This document shows, one piece after another, positions 34,128-45,443 of a DNA stretch of 64,000 nucleotides. Position numbers and translations under genes: made by a program. The DNA lies in the NCBI GenBank assembly GCA_036346275.1, contig CM070713.1, positions 54,989,567-55,053,566 of the forward strand, written 5' to 3'. Each line of letters opens with the position of its first letter. The stretch's first letter is position 1. This stretch comes from Otatea glauca (taxonomy: Eukaryota > Streptophyta > Magnoliopsida > Poales > Poaceae). Below the pieces are notes generated by a model. It had not been told where the DNA came from. It was given only the letters and a program-made list of their open reading frames with translations, and searched no databases.

Positions 34128-35394
34128 TTAAACCGCCCTTTCTTCACTTTCTTCTTCAGTTGGTTCTGGTTGATTTTCTAGCATTCTTTGAAGGAAACCA
34201 GTGATCCTCAAACTTTGTCCAGTGGCTTGATGCATGTTATATTTCTTTGGAAAGCACTTGAATTCCTTATTTAAATCATTTTGAGAAATTATGCCTTGAG
34301 CCAACAGGACTTCAGTGATTAGCTGGGCAAAAGGCAAAGAACTACTGAACTTTTTGTAGATGGCCTCCTCCATTTGTCCAAAGAAGTAATCAACTAGATC
34401 TATAGGCTGTCTTGATAAAATGAGATGCAATAACCATGCAAGAACTGAGGTCACTCCTTCCTTATATCCAGACTTGGGATAGATTGTGTGCCTCAAGATG
34501 CAATGCAGAACCTTTGCTTCTTTGCATGACATGTGTCACTCTATTTGAATTAAAGTCCTTACTGGAGGTGTCTTTGTATATGTGTCCTGACACTTGTAGA
34601 TCAGGCATATCTCCACTCAATCTCCACCTCTCATGAGGATACATCTTTTCAAAAATTCTTGTCTTATTTGCCGGTGGACTAGAGGCTCCGATTGCTGACT
34701 CAAACTGAGATGATTTGATTTTTCTTATTTTTCCATTCAGAGTGAACATGATATATTTTCTTTGTTTGTTCACTAGTAAGGATGCATAAAATTCTAGAGT
34801 CCTTGAGACACTCCATGGAATTGTTTTGTTTGACATGATTCTTATCAGTCCAGGAGTTGAGTTTATGCAGTCAAATAGTCCAGTTGAGCCAATGAAAGCA
34901 TTCACTTGATCCCATTCTACATATTGGTGAGTTGACAGAGCAGAGATCATCTTTCCTTTTCCATCTCTTTTGTTTAGATAAGCATTGTATATGTTCTTGT
35001 GTACCAGAGACACAAAATTTTCACCCAGGGCTGCCCTTGACTCTGGAAACCAAATCTTCTCACTTACTAACGGAACTGCTCTCAATTTCTTAGTACTTAG
35101 GTTAGCTAGTTCTTCACTGCTAAGGACGTCAATTTCAGAGACCAGTTCAGTACTTTCTGAGGAAGATTCACTGTTGGGTTCATAGGCACAATCCTCAAAG
35201 GATGACTCAGAATTAATTATTTGTTTTCCTTTTCTGGGGTGAGAAGTAACTACTTTTCGGTTTGCTTGAGTAGATTTGTGAACATCTGGGATTAGTACTG
35301 GTCCATGAGGTTGTTCAGGCAGATTTGATTCATGGGATGAACTGGATCTTCTTTGCTTCTTACTCTTAACTTTATCAATAATTTTTTCAATCAA
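34128..35394 (-). pseudogene. Env-position ORF of the SIRE-like element, one frameshift
   Basis: Starts at 35394 (Met-Ile-Glu-Lys-Ile-Ile). A basic Ser-rich N-terminal 60 residues and an acidic Ser/Glu stretch precede a structured region with LVHKNIYNAYLNKRDGKGK and IPWSVSRTLEFYASLLV. The frame then shifts near 34530 and continues as KEAKVLHCILRHTIYPKSG to a stop at 34128, for a total of about 420 codons. Position matches the env-like ORF of SIRE elements, but I see no signal peptide and no convincing membrane anchor. It reminds me of the plant-transposon-associated proteins often annotated without function. That resemblance is unverified. Confidence 0.5.
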
Positions 35395-36762
35395 ACCCTT
35401 TTATCTGGATTTTTGACCTCATTTTGATTTACGACTAAATCTCGACTTATTGCTCGGACTCAAGACCGGACCCTCTTCAAGCGTGAGAGCGGACCTAAAA
35501 TGTAAGAACTAAATCTAAGAACAAGGTCTAGGGTTTGAGACTTGAAGAGAAAAGAGAAGTTTCAAGGAACTTACTGAGCTTGAAGGAGATTCTTGCGCAA
35601 AATGTCGAAGATCACCGTTGCCAAGACCGATCAGATTTGCTTGGTCTGCAGAGAAGAAAAGAAACTTAGGCTTAGAGAAGTTTGAGCAAGCAAGGATATG
35701 ACAAAGGAGTAATTTGATGGAAGGAGTTACTGCATTGAATGCATTTTCAGGAGTAAAAAGGCCTTGGTTACTGACACCTTTAACCAGGGTAGTTGGATGG
35801 GAACAGGAGTTCTGGCAAGGTGGTGGGACCCCCTTTTGGAATCGGTTTGAACAAGCACATGGAGTCCTCTGAACAGGGTCAGGTCAGCAATGGGTAAGAC
35901 TTAAAGCAATAGGTAAGATATTAAACATATTTTGAAATTTTTGAGAGAAGAAGAGGGAATTGGATAAAATCCATTTGATGAGAAACGGCTTTAGAAATAT
36001 TTGATCATGAGGCGGACTTGATTTACACAGAGTTAAATAGATTACTAATTTGGCCGGACCAAATTGATTTATACTCAGCCTAAAACACTTTTAGTCCGTT
36101 GTGGAGGAGTTTTAGCCTTTCATGGAGTTAAGACTAAGGACTTCCATCAACTACTGGACCAAAAATTTAGTCCTACTGGTATTGATATTTTGTTTGAGAT
36201 TAGTCCGATCCAAGTAGGAACTCAGAACTTTTACTTTAAGTTGTTCTCACCGCACTATATCTATATTTTCAAGATTTTGAAAATAAGAGATATATCTATG
36301 AATAACAACCAACATCAACATGACACAAAAACGAATTTCAGTGAATGTTTGAGTTAGATATTCAAATGAGCTTAAGTATTTCTTTAAACTAACCTCATCT
36401 GAAAACCTCGAATACTTAATATGGACACTTTACTGAAAAAGTCAGATGATAATTTGGTTTCTTTAATTTTTGATTGGATAAGAATGAGCATAGAAAGGTG
36501 AGTCTTATAGCAGCATTTTTTATTATTATTAAAAAGAACTTATTTTAGTCGAAAAAGAGAGCTGTCGAACAGGAGCAGCGAATGATACTAACACGATGTT
36601 TTGTGTGACTAGTCGAAGCTGCGTTTTGCGACGTATGGATAAGAAAAAAACATTCAATTAAGAAAACACATAAGATACAGAGAGCATTTTAGAACACCAA
36701 ATCTTTATTTATATATAATGTCCCGGTCGACAAGTTTGGAGAGAGAGGGACAAGACAAGAAC
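35395..36762. other. SIRE-like 3' internal spacer
   Basis: About 1.4 kb without a supportable gene. Contains scattered ggaccaaa/tagtccg motifs like those of the LTR (36055-36210). A plus-strand 97-codon frame at 36064-36357 has no recognisable content. Confidence 0.4.
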
Positions 36763-36978
36763 TTAGGCTTCACCCCTACGCACACGCCCTAGAGCCTCTA
36801 TGAGCGCATCTCTCGCCCTGAGGAGAGAGGGGAAAGCTTCAAGAAAGGCGTCCACGGCAGCACTGTCTCTGACAACTGCCCTTTCTTCAGCCAACTTTGC
36901 TAGAGTGCGATCAAATTCCCTCCAGAGCTCTGCAAGCTCTGGATCGTTCCGATCATCCTTGAAAGGTCTTTTCGGCAT
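36763..36978 (-). CDS. Small TATA-led ORF in the SIRE-like element (71 aa), unrecognised
   Basis: Met-Pro-Lys-Arg-Pro at 36978 to a stop at 36763. The product is highly charged and probably helical: acidic/Leu-rich central part (DPELAELWREFDRTLAKLAEE is split here as DPELAELWRE and FDRTLAKLAEE) and Arg-rich end. GC-rich unlike its AT-rich surroundings. A TATA box (TATAAAAG, 37051-37058 minus) lies 73 bp before the ATG with a CT-rich leader (cttcttctttctctcc), a complete small plant-type transcription unit. Function unknown. It may be captured DNA. Confidence 0.45.
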   Translation of the reverse strand: MPKRPFKDDRNDPELAELWREFDRTLAKLAEERAVVRDSAAVDAFLEAFPSLLRARDALIEALGRVRRGEA

Positions 36979-37050
36979 GATGAAGAACTAAGTTTGGAGA
37001 GAAAGAAGAAGAGCTGAGTGAAGGATTGCATCCCCATAGCTCTGGTTCGC

Positions 37051-37060
37051 CTTTTATATC
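37051..37060 (-). promoter_or_regulatory. TATA box upstream of the 71-codon ORF
   Basis: gatataaaag on the minus strand, followed after about 25-30 bp by a pyrimidine-rich leader and the ATG at 36978. Confidence 0.4.
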
Positions 37061-37269
37061 CATTGTGATAGGAAAGAAATAAATGTATCATAATCCGAAG
37101 CGGCTTGAAGTTAGAGAAGATGCGAAAAAACAAGGAGTTACGGAAACCGAAGAGCTTTTTAACAGAAAGTCACACAAAGCTAGGGTAAGAAAACAAGCGA
37201 TATGAGCATCAGGATAAGTATAGCGAACAAACTTGCTCCCCCTTAGTCAGACATTATCGAGCAACATTT

Positions 37270-38074
37270 GAAAAGGCAATGATATTTAGTTCATTTCTTA
37301 ATTTTGAAAATTTGGCCTCATCAAGCGGCTTTGTGAAAATATCAGCCAATTGGTCCTCAGTTCTTACATAACTAAGCATAACATTTCCTTTAGCAACATG
37401 ATCACGAATAAAGTGATGTCGAATTTCAATATGCTTAGTTTTGGAATGTTGACCAGATTGTTTGCTATTTTCACTCTACTTTCATTATCGCATAGTAGAG
37501 GCACATTATCAAATTTTATACCAAAATCTAAAAAGGTTTGTTTGATGAATAAGATTTGAGCACAACAACTTCCTGCAGCCACATATTCGCTTCAAAGGTG
37601 GATAGTGCTCTGAATTTTGCTTTTAGAAAACCAAGAAACTAAAGTCCTTCCAAGCAAATGACAACTCCCTGAGGTGCTCTTACGATCAATCTTGCATCCG
37701 ACATAATTAGAATCTGAGTAGCCTAGAAGCTCAAAAGGAGCACCTTTAGGGTACCATAAACCAATACTTGAAGTGAACTTAAGATATCTAAATATTCTTT
37801 TTACAGCACTTAAGTGAATTTCTTTAGGAGCAGCTTGAAATCTAGCACACATACACACACTAAACATGATATCAGGCCTAGATGCTGTCAAGTATAGTAA
37901 AGAGCCTATCATGGATCTAAAAAGCTTTTGATCAACAGACTTACCTCCCACATCTTGGTCAAGATGTGTATTAGTAGCCATGGGAGTCTTTATAATCTTG
38001 CATTCTTCCATTTTGAAGCGTTTGAGAAGATCCTTAGTATATTTTTCTTGTGAGATAAAAGTTCCTTCCTTCAA
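37270..38074 (-). pseudogene. copia RNase H and RT C-terminal region, SIRE-like
   Basis: Seen: LKEGTFISQEKYTKDLLKRF at the start (split EGTFISQEKYTKDLLKRF; RT thumb), TASRPDIMFSVCMCARFQ, then the RNase H with GYSDSNYVG (first Asp), KSTSGSCHLLG, then after a frameshift near 37585 CDNESRVKIANN, and the end of the domain to about 37270. Breaks: one frameshift between RT and this ORF and one in the middle of RNase H, plus two near its end. A GGGGGAGCAAG tract follows at about 37236-37246 (minus). Confidence 0.8.
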
Positions 38075-38643
38075 TTGCTTGATTTGAAATCCGGAAAGAA
38101 TGCAGCCCCAATCATAGACATCTCGAATTCTTTGGCCATCATGTCACCGAATTCTTTACAAAGAGAAATATTAGTACAGCCAAAGATAATGTCATCTACA
38201 TATATTTGACAAATCATTAATGTTCCATTGATGTCTTTTAGAAACAATGTTGGATCAACTTTTCCAGTTTTTAAGTTCTTATTGAGTAGAAAATCTCTAA
38301 GACGCTCATACCAAGCTCTGGGAGCTTGTTTTAGACCATAGAGTGCCTTAGATAATTTATACACATGATTTGGCAAGTTTGGGTCTTCAAAACCAGGTGG
38401 TTGTTCAACATAGACAGTTTCATCAATGAATCCATTTAGAAATACACTTTTTACATCCATTTGAAATAGAGTAATATTAAAATGAGCAGCAAAGGTAAGA
38501 AGAAACCGAATAGCTTCAAGACAAGCCACTGGGGCATAAGTCTCTCCATAGTCTAGTCCTTCTTTTTGAGTAAATCCTTGAGCTACAAGTCTGGCTTTAC
38601 TCCTTATCACCACTCCATTTTCATCTTGCTTATTTCTGAACAC
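38071..38643 (-). pseudogene. copia reverse transcriptase core, SIRE-like
   Basis: RT palm: SKARLVAQGFTQKEGLDYGE (first 20 residues of the core), FQMDVKSVFLNG with the first catalytic Asp, EEVYVEQPPGFED-type segment, YGLKQAPRAWYERL, and the catalytic YVDDIIFG at about 38200-38230. The catalytic residues are intact. The frame is lost at the C-terminal end (…SMIGAAFFPDF then stop) by a single-base change relative to the downstream frame. Confidence 0.85.
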
Positions 38644-38691
38644 CCATTTTGTATCAATAACATTGTGATCCTTTGGGCGATTTGTTAACCT

Positions 38692-39204
38692 CTAGACTTT
38701 GTTTCTTTCAAAATTGTTAAGTTCCTCTTCCATAGCAATTATCCAATCAGCATCTTCTAGTGCTTCTTCCACTGTTTTAGGTTCAATACATGAGACAAAA
38801 GAGTAATGTTCACAAAAAGAAACTTGTCTAGAACGAGTTTGAACACCCTTAATGAATTCACCAATGATTTGGTCTGAGGGATGATCCTTAGCAATGTTAT
38901 GATAGCTTTTGATGAAAACTGGACAATCTAGTTCTTTTTCTTCTTCTACTTCATCTTGAGTTCCAACATGAGGCACTATTGATTGAGTGGGAAGTTCATC
39001 CTTATCTTCCTTTGGTCGAATATCACCCAGTTCCATCTTCTTCATTGCTTGTGCCAAGCCATCATCTCCTACATCATCTAAATTCTCATGCTCACCTTGT
39101 GAGCCATTAGATTCATCAAATTTTACATCATAAGTTTCTTCTACCAGTCCAGTAGCATTATTAAAGACCCTATATGCTTTGGACTTAGAGGAATATCCTA
39201 GCAT
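38692..39204 (-). pseudogene. copia integrase C-terminal / linker region, SIRE-like
   Basis: LGYSSKSKAYRVFNN marks the GKGY-like integrase C-terminal segment. An acidic linker and the ELNNFERNKV start of RT follow. About 250 bp before it (39205-39453) is frame-broken integrase. In the intact element these are all part of one Pol. Confidence 0.75.
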
Positions 39205-39453
39205 GAAGCCAGTGTCACATCTAGTTTAAAATTTTCCCAAATGAGTTCTCTTTTTATAGATATAGACTTTGCAACCAAACACACGAAAATATGATACATT
39301 TGGTCTTCTTCCTACCAATAGTTCATAAGGAGTTTTCTTAAGCAATCTATGAAGATAAAGTCTATTTACAAAGATGACAAGCAAGTATTGATAGCTTCAC
39401 CCAAAAAGCATCAGAGGTTTCATATTCATCTAGCATAGATCTAGCCATTTCAA

Positions 39454-40335
39454 TCAAGGTTCAATTTTTCCTTTCAACAACACTATTTCTTTGAGGAGTA
39501 TATGTAGTGAGAGTTCATGTTTAATTCCTAATTCATCACAAGATTCAATGATATTTGTGTTAACAAACTCAGATCCATTGTCACTTCTTATTTTCTTGAT
39601 GGGACAATCAAATTCATTTTGAGCCCTTTTAGCAAAAGTTTTGAAGATTTTTCCAACTTCACTTTTATTTGGCAAAAAGAATACCCAAGTGAATCTGGAA
39701 AAATCATCAACAATTACCAGACAATATGAGTTACCACCAATGCTAGCATATGAGGTGGGACCAAACACATCCATATGCAAAAGCTCAAGTGGTCTAGTGG
39801 TGGACATGGTACTTTTAATTGGGTGAGAATTAGCTACTTGTTTGCCTACTTGACAAGCGCTACATAGCTTATTCTTTTCAAATTTGACATTTTTCAACCC
39901 CACCACTAGCTCATTTTTGAAAAGCTTCTTCAGATTAGACATACCTACATGCCCAAGATGCCTATGCCAAAGCCATCTAAGGGAAACTTTAGCTAACAGA
40001 CATGTTGAGATACATGAGGAGTTAGATTTGAAATCTACTAAATAGAGATTTTGAAATCTGAAACCTTTGAATATAAGCTTTTCATGTTTATCAAATACAG
40101 TTACCCCATCAGAAGCGAAGTTACAATGGAATCCAAGATCACACAATTGAGCAACAGATAATAGATTGAAGTCTAAGGAATCAACGAGAAGAACATTGTC
40201 AATAGAGTGATCATTTGATATGGCAATCTTACCAAGACCTTTTACCTTTCTTTTGCTGTTGTCTCCAAAGGTAATTTTGTGACTTGGATCACTTTCTCCT
40301 TCAATTGAGGTGAACATTCTTGAGGTACCGGTCAT
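39454..40335 (-). pseudogene. copia protease end and integrase, SIRE-like
   Basis: The protease active site WVIDSGCTQHM lies just upstream at about 40345-40380. This frame carries the protease remainder, then the integrase zinc region (H-x3-H in WHRHLGH and C-x2-C in CSACQVG), then the catalytic core with Asp in HMDVFGP and Asp in IRSDNGSEF. The frame is lost before the catalytic Glu: the stretch at about 39460-39520 reads in another frame. Confidence 0.8.
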
Positions 40336-40399
40336 GTGTTGAGTGCAGCCACTGTCAATGACCCATTGTCTGCCTCCACTCTTATAATTTACCTACAAG

Positions 40400-42507
40400 T
40401 CATTTCTTCACTTTAGGTACCCAAATACTTTTGGGTCCTTTGATGTTAGTTATAGTCATATTAGGTTTGAAAGGATTTATCAACATAGCCTTAGGTACCC
40501 AGACAGCTTTAAGCTTCTTATTTAGATTTGAGGGACCCACACATTTCACATTTGCTTTGCCCCTGAAATCTTTAAATAACATGTAATGGGCATCTACCAT
40601 GCAATCCCTTTTGGCATGAGAAGCATTTGCAAGATAGCAATTTTTTGATTCATGATTTGATTCATGACAATAATAACATTGAGTGCTTTTCTTGACAAAA
40701 ATTTGTTTAGCATGACTTGATCCATTTTTATTTGGCAAACTGTTGAGTTTAAACCCCAAGCCCTTTTTGCCCAAATTTGGTCTCTGTTCAACAAGAATTT
40801 TGTCAAGAGTAGTGCTTCCCAGAAAGCATTTTTCTAAACCTTTATCAATTGTTGCTATCTTAGCTTTTAGTTCTTTATTCTCTGTTTCAAGCTCCTTGAC
40901 ACAGGAAACATATTTGCAATTTCCTTTGCAAGCATCAGAAGAACCAAGAGTCAATATTTCTTCTTTTGAAGAGTCATATGAGATAGATGTATCACTTAAA
41001 AAGACATGACTGGATTTGTTAGCCAGCATTTCATTTTCAATTTCTAGCTCACAGTAGTTAATTTGCAAGTCTTCATAATTTTCAGCAAGCAAAGCATGAC
41101 TTGTAACTAGATCATTATGGATTTGTACAGACTTTTCATGTTCATGCATAAGTTTTTCAAACTTGTCTGTTAGCAACCTTTGATCATTAAGCAAGCTAGA
41201 GATAGTCTTCTTAAGAGTTCTAGTTGAATTTGTTTTATCATGCAAGGCATTATTTAGTTCTTCAACTAGTTCCACTAGATCATCATAAGAAGGAGAGTCA
41301 CTAACCTTTTCCTCATCTGATCTTGCCATAAGGCACAGAGGAAATGAGGGTGGCAGTGGAGTTGACTCATCTAGAGCGAGTCCAGCTAGCCCCTTTGACT
41401 TTGAACTTTCTTCATCTGAGGATGAGTTTTCACTTTCACTTTCATCATCAGTGACCCATTCTCCTATGTGAGCTTCTCCTTTTCCTTTCTTCATAAATCT
41501 CTTGGAGTAGCTCTTCTTGAAAAACTTCTTCTTTGGTTTTTCATGAGTCTTTTCCTCATCCTCATCATCCTTATTCTTGTACTTGCTCTTCTTCTTGATT
41601 TTGTTGGGACACCAAGCAGCTATGTTCCCTTTTTCATTGCATTCAAAGCATACAACATTAGAAAAAGGATTTTTCTTTGAGTAAGAATTTGACCTTTCTC
41701 TGTCTTTGAAATTGACTCTTCTCATAAGTTTGTTAGCTCTTCTCATGAGTAGAGCTAATTTCTTCACATCTTCATCCTCATCTTCACTTGACTCATCATC
41801 ATCTTCATCAGATGAGTCTTGAATAACTTCCTTGGCTTTTAATGCGATGGATTTCTTTGTTGGAGCATCTTCATCAGCCAATGTGAGCTCGTGAGCAGAT
41901 ATTTTGCCTTGTAGTTCAGTTGGAGTGAGCCTTTTAAGATCACCACTGTTAGACAGATATGTGATCAAGCTGTGATATGTCCGTGGAAGCACTCTAATCA
42001 TCTTCCTGCATACTTCAACATCTGAAATTTTAGTTCCTAGGCCCTTTAGTTCATTGACAATAGGATTTAGCCTAGAGAACATGTCATTTGCATTTTCTTG
42101 AGAAAGCATTTTGAATTGATCAAATTTTTCCCTAACAACATAGTATTTTTCTTCTTTTACATCAGAGGTACCTTTATGAATTTCTTGTAATGTTGTCCAT
42201 ATGTCATAAGCTGATGTAAGATTACTTACTCTATCAAAAACTTCTAAGCTAAGACAGGAAAATATGGCATTTCTAGCTTGAGCATCATACTGCATATTTT
42301 GAATCTCACCAGGAGTGGCTTCTCCATATGCAGATTGCCCTTCGTGTATGACACGAGGAGGCATAGGCTTCTCAGTAACCTCCACACATCATACCCGATG
42401 ACTTCTAAATAGCATCTCATCCTAATTTTCCAATAAGCATAGTTTGTGCCATCAAAAACAGGTACTCTACCAATACTAACAGTTGCATAACTATTTCCCT
42501 CAGCCAT
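40400..42507 (-). pseudogene. copia gag, SIRE-like, one frameshift
   Basis: Starts at 42507 with MAEGNSYATVSIGRVPVFDG (20 residues), then the typical YAYWKIRM. The frame shifts near 42370 and continues for about 650 codons to 40400. Contains the UBN2-type Gag region (AYDIWTTLQEIHKG, EKYYVVREKF), an acidic Ser region, a first zinc knuckle CFECNEKGNIAAWC in which the His is replaced by Asn, a long coiled-coil-like middle, and a second knuckle CYYCHESNHESKNC that is intact. The length and two knuckles fit SIRE Gag. Confidence 0.8.
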
Positions 42508-42542
42508 TTACCAAAGCTAGTTAAGCTAAACAAGGTAAACCC

Positions 42543-42554
42543 GCTCTGATACCA
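42543..42554 (-). other. Primer-binding site, initiator tRNA-Met type
   Basis: Minus strand TGGTATCAGAGC, two bases inside the LTR end CTTCA. Classic plant copia primer site; it fixes 42557-44247 as the 5' LTR. Confidence 0.9.
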
Positions 42555-42556
42555 CT

Positions 42557-44247
42557 TGAAGGATCGAGTTGGCCTAGAGGGGGGTGAATAGGCAATTTTA
42601 ACAAGTTTTAACTATTGTAAACAACTAACTGAATTTATCAAAGAGCAGATTACTGCAAGGATAATACAGAATTCAAAACAACTAAAGATAACAGCGAAAG
42701 CAATAAACGAAATGACACAGGAGAGACAAAGATTTATCCCGTGGTTCAGAGCCGCACTCCTAATCCACGTTGAAGCACTTCTTTCGAAGTTCTACTTCTC
42801 CAGAGCTAGTCGCAGTAGCTCTGGCGATCACTCAGGTAACTCTTTCACTACTCGAGTGAGGTGAGTTCCAAACCTCTCACAAATACAGTTGCCTTCCACA
42901 AACACCTTTGGACAGGTCACACTGTTCAATTCCTCCAAGCTGTTTAGGATCACTAAGATCAAAGAGTAATAAACTTTGCACAAGTTCTGTCTCTTGGTTC
43001 ACTTTGCAATTCACACAACTAGACACTGACTTGGAGCTAACACACTTAGAGATGTATGAGAATTTTTGTGTGAAGATGAAGCACAGACTCCTTTTGAGAA
43101 TGAGAGCTATATTTCAATACCAAAGTGTAAGGAGTTCATCTGTATATAGAAAAATGGCATAGGAAATGCTTATATAGCCATTTGGAGTGAAAGCAGCCGT
43201 TACACACTGCATAAAGAGCCGTTGGACGTGTCGGATGTCGAAACAATGTAAATATACACGCATAACGGACTAAGTATCGATGCCTAGCGATCATTGGATA
43301 TGTGTATGATGGACCAAATTTGAGAGTTCACGACGGACCAAAAATTTTGGTCCGTAGTACATGGGTTACTCATAGAGGATGGTTCGCATACTGGCGAGAG
43401 ACAATATGAGCGATGCATCAATTTGTTTAGTCCGTTACACATGAACTTTTAAAAGATAGGACTGGCATAGAGACCTATGTACGTCGGACCAAATTTTTGG
43501 TCCGTCATACATGGACTTTTCAGAAGATTGGTCTGGCACAGAGACACATGTACGTCGGACCAAAATTTTGGTCCGTCATACATGGACTTTCTAGAAGATT
43601 GGTCTGGCACAGAGACACATGTACGTCGGACCAAATTTTTAGTCCGTCATACATGGACTTTTCAGAAGATTGGTGCCAAGGACCTTTTCAATAAATTTTT
43701 TATCCAAGCTTTTTATTTTAGCAATGAACTGAGATATTTTAAACACGAATGCTTGGTCCGTTTCCTGAGTAAAATTCTTTTGAAGATAGAGAAAATTCAT
43801 TTTAGGTTTCGTTTCAAAAGGACATCAAAGATTCAGTCCGACCAAAAATTATAAACTGAAAGAGTGCCGGACCAAATATTTGGTCTGCTGTAGATGGGAA
43901 ACCGAAGATATTTTGGTCCGATGAACTAAGAGATATGATTTCACAAGGATAAAGTGTAAGTGTCTTATGCTCCGAGAGATCTAGTTTTGCCTTTGCCTAA
44001 CAACCTATTTGCTTGTGCAAAGTCCCTCTTTTGGACAACCAAAAAGAAAACAGACCTAGACTATTTGACTTGAATCATCTCCCAAGTTATAAACTATAAA
44101 CTGAATACCTTAATCTTGTTAGCCCAACTTGTTCCATCATAGATTCCAGCTTCTTTTCTTCAAAGCTTTGAGTATTACAACCTTAGTCATCAATACCAAA
44201 ACCATAATAATACAGTAATAGAATTGAGGGGTGCCTAGATGCTATCA
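42557..44247 (-). repeat. 5' LTR, SIRE-like copia
   Basis: 1691 bp, TGATAGCATC...GATCCTTCA on the minus strand. Matches 30861-32555. Most differences fall at CAG/CTG sites (for example tatcagtgcc versus tatcgatgcc). The 71-bp repeat lies at 43437-43680. Confidence 0.85.
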
Positions 44248-45443
44248 ATCTCCCCCTATTTGGTAATTGATGACAACATACCTTTAGTTTATAATATCTC
44301 ATATATTATGCAAAACAGAGTTAAATAAAAGACCGATGAAGAGAATTTATGAGTGAATTTTCTCCCCTTAATAAATGCATGCTATAATTCATATCGAGCA
44401 GAGTATTAAAGAGTGTATCGAGCATATAGCATCTAAACGACCATATATAAAGATCATAAAAGTAGCATACAAAGGACAAGAACACAACACATAAGACTCA
44501 TATACTTAACTACTTGTCTTTATATAATCCAACCTCTACGTAAAAGAACTTAAGAGAGGTTATAAGGTTTTACTCCCCTTTGGCATCAATAGCCAAAAGG
44601 GCCCCTACTTGCGCCTAGAAAAGACTCTTTTGAGCTGGCCTGGTGAGCTTTTCTTCAGAGGAGAGACTGGTTTATCATCAGTAGCTTCTTGGCTTTGATT
44701 TTCTCGCCCTTGAGACATAACTTGATCATGCCAACTTGGATAGTCTGGGTCACCTGGCCGATAATCAACGATTGAAGATCGATCAATTTGATCCAAAGAT
44801 TCATTCATAGTGCTAGTTTCAACAAGGACGTCACCAACATCATATATGCAATCATGTGCTAAGCGAGTGTAGTCGAGCAAGGCATCCTCGATGAATTTCA
44901 AAGATGATCTAAGCGATGTCTCATCCATAATCGATTGCTTGTATGTGATATACTTGCAGCTTCAACTTGATTTCGGTTTCTTGTATCGATCATCCATTTT
45001 TCGGTTCATGTCATCTGATCCGTCCTTTATCGATTTTGATTAGTATCAAGCTGTTGGACATGCTGTCTAAGATTGTCCTGATTTTTGCTTAGGTGGTCAA
45101 ATCTGGACATGACTTCATTTTGAAATTTTGTTTGTTCCTCATTTCTTAGAGTCAGATTCGATCTTCCGTATCTTGTTTGGAATCCTATTTGATCAGCATA
45201 ATATTGTTGCTCAAAGGTTGAAAACCAAGAAGGTTGAGAATCAAAGACATTTTCTTGAGCCTGAAATGTATTAACTTGTGCTTGCTCATTATACTTTGGA
45301 GAAGATGGGATGGGATACAGACAGTCAAACAGACTTTCCCAACCAGGAAAAGTATCCCTTTGATCATGCTCAGGACGAGCTGATGATGGAGGATAATAGG
45401 TTTCAAATTGTTGGGGCATCCCAGATCCTCCTGCTTCATTTTC
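44248..45443 (-). mobile_element. Extra copy of the SIRE 3' internal end, outside the 5' LTR
   Basis: Homologous to 32556-33769 in the same orientation, including the polypurine tract next to the LTR, the 133-codon ORF (frame-shifted here, 44605-44928) and the C-terminal half of the 225-codon ORF (45027-45440). Similarity stops at cattttc (45443), where gypsy B sequence resumes. Best read as the remains of a second element sharing this LTR. Confidence 0.85.

Larger units (their letters stand above)
30861..45443 (-). mobile_element. SIRE/Opie-like Ty1/copia complex: complete element plus part of a second copy
   Basis: On the minus strand: LTR 42557-44247, primer site, gag, protease, integrase, RT, RNase H, a small TATA-led ORF, env-position ORFs, polypurine tract, LTR 30861-32555. 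Outside the 5' LTR, 44248-45443 repeats the 3' internal end (32556-33769), so the complex reads as [3' internal end]-LTR-[full interior]-LTR. Known: gag-PR-INT-RT-RH with an extra ORF region and GGGGGAG tracts is the SIRE/Maximus plan. No matching target duplication could be fixed, as expected if the outer copy was cut. Confidence 0.85.

Noticed and set aside
33769..45443. 2.9-kb LTRs (30861-33764 and 42557-45438) for the SIRE-like element
   Set aside because: The ends look like TGAAG/CTTCA, but the polypurine tract and the TGATAGC start place the true LTR end at 32555 and 44247; the rest is duplicated internal sequence.
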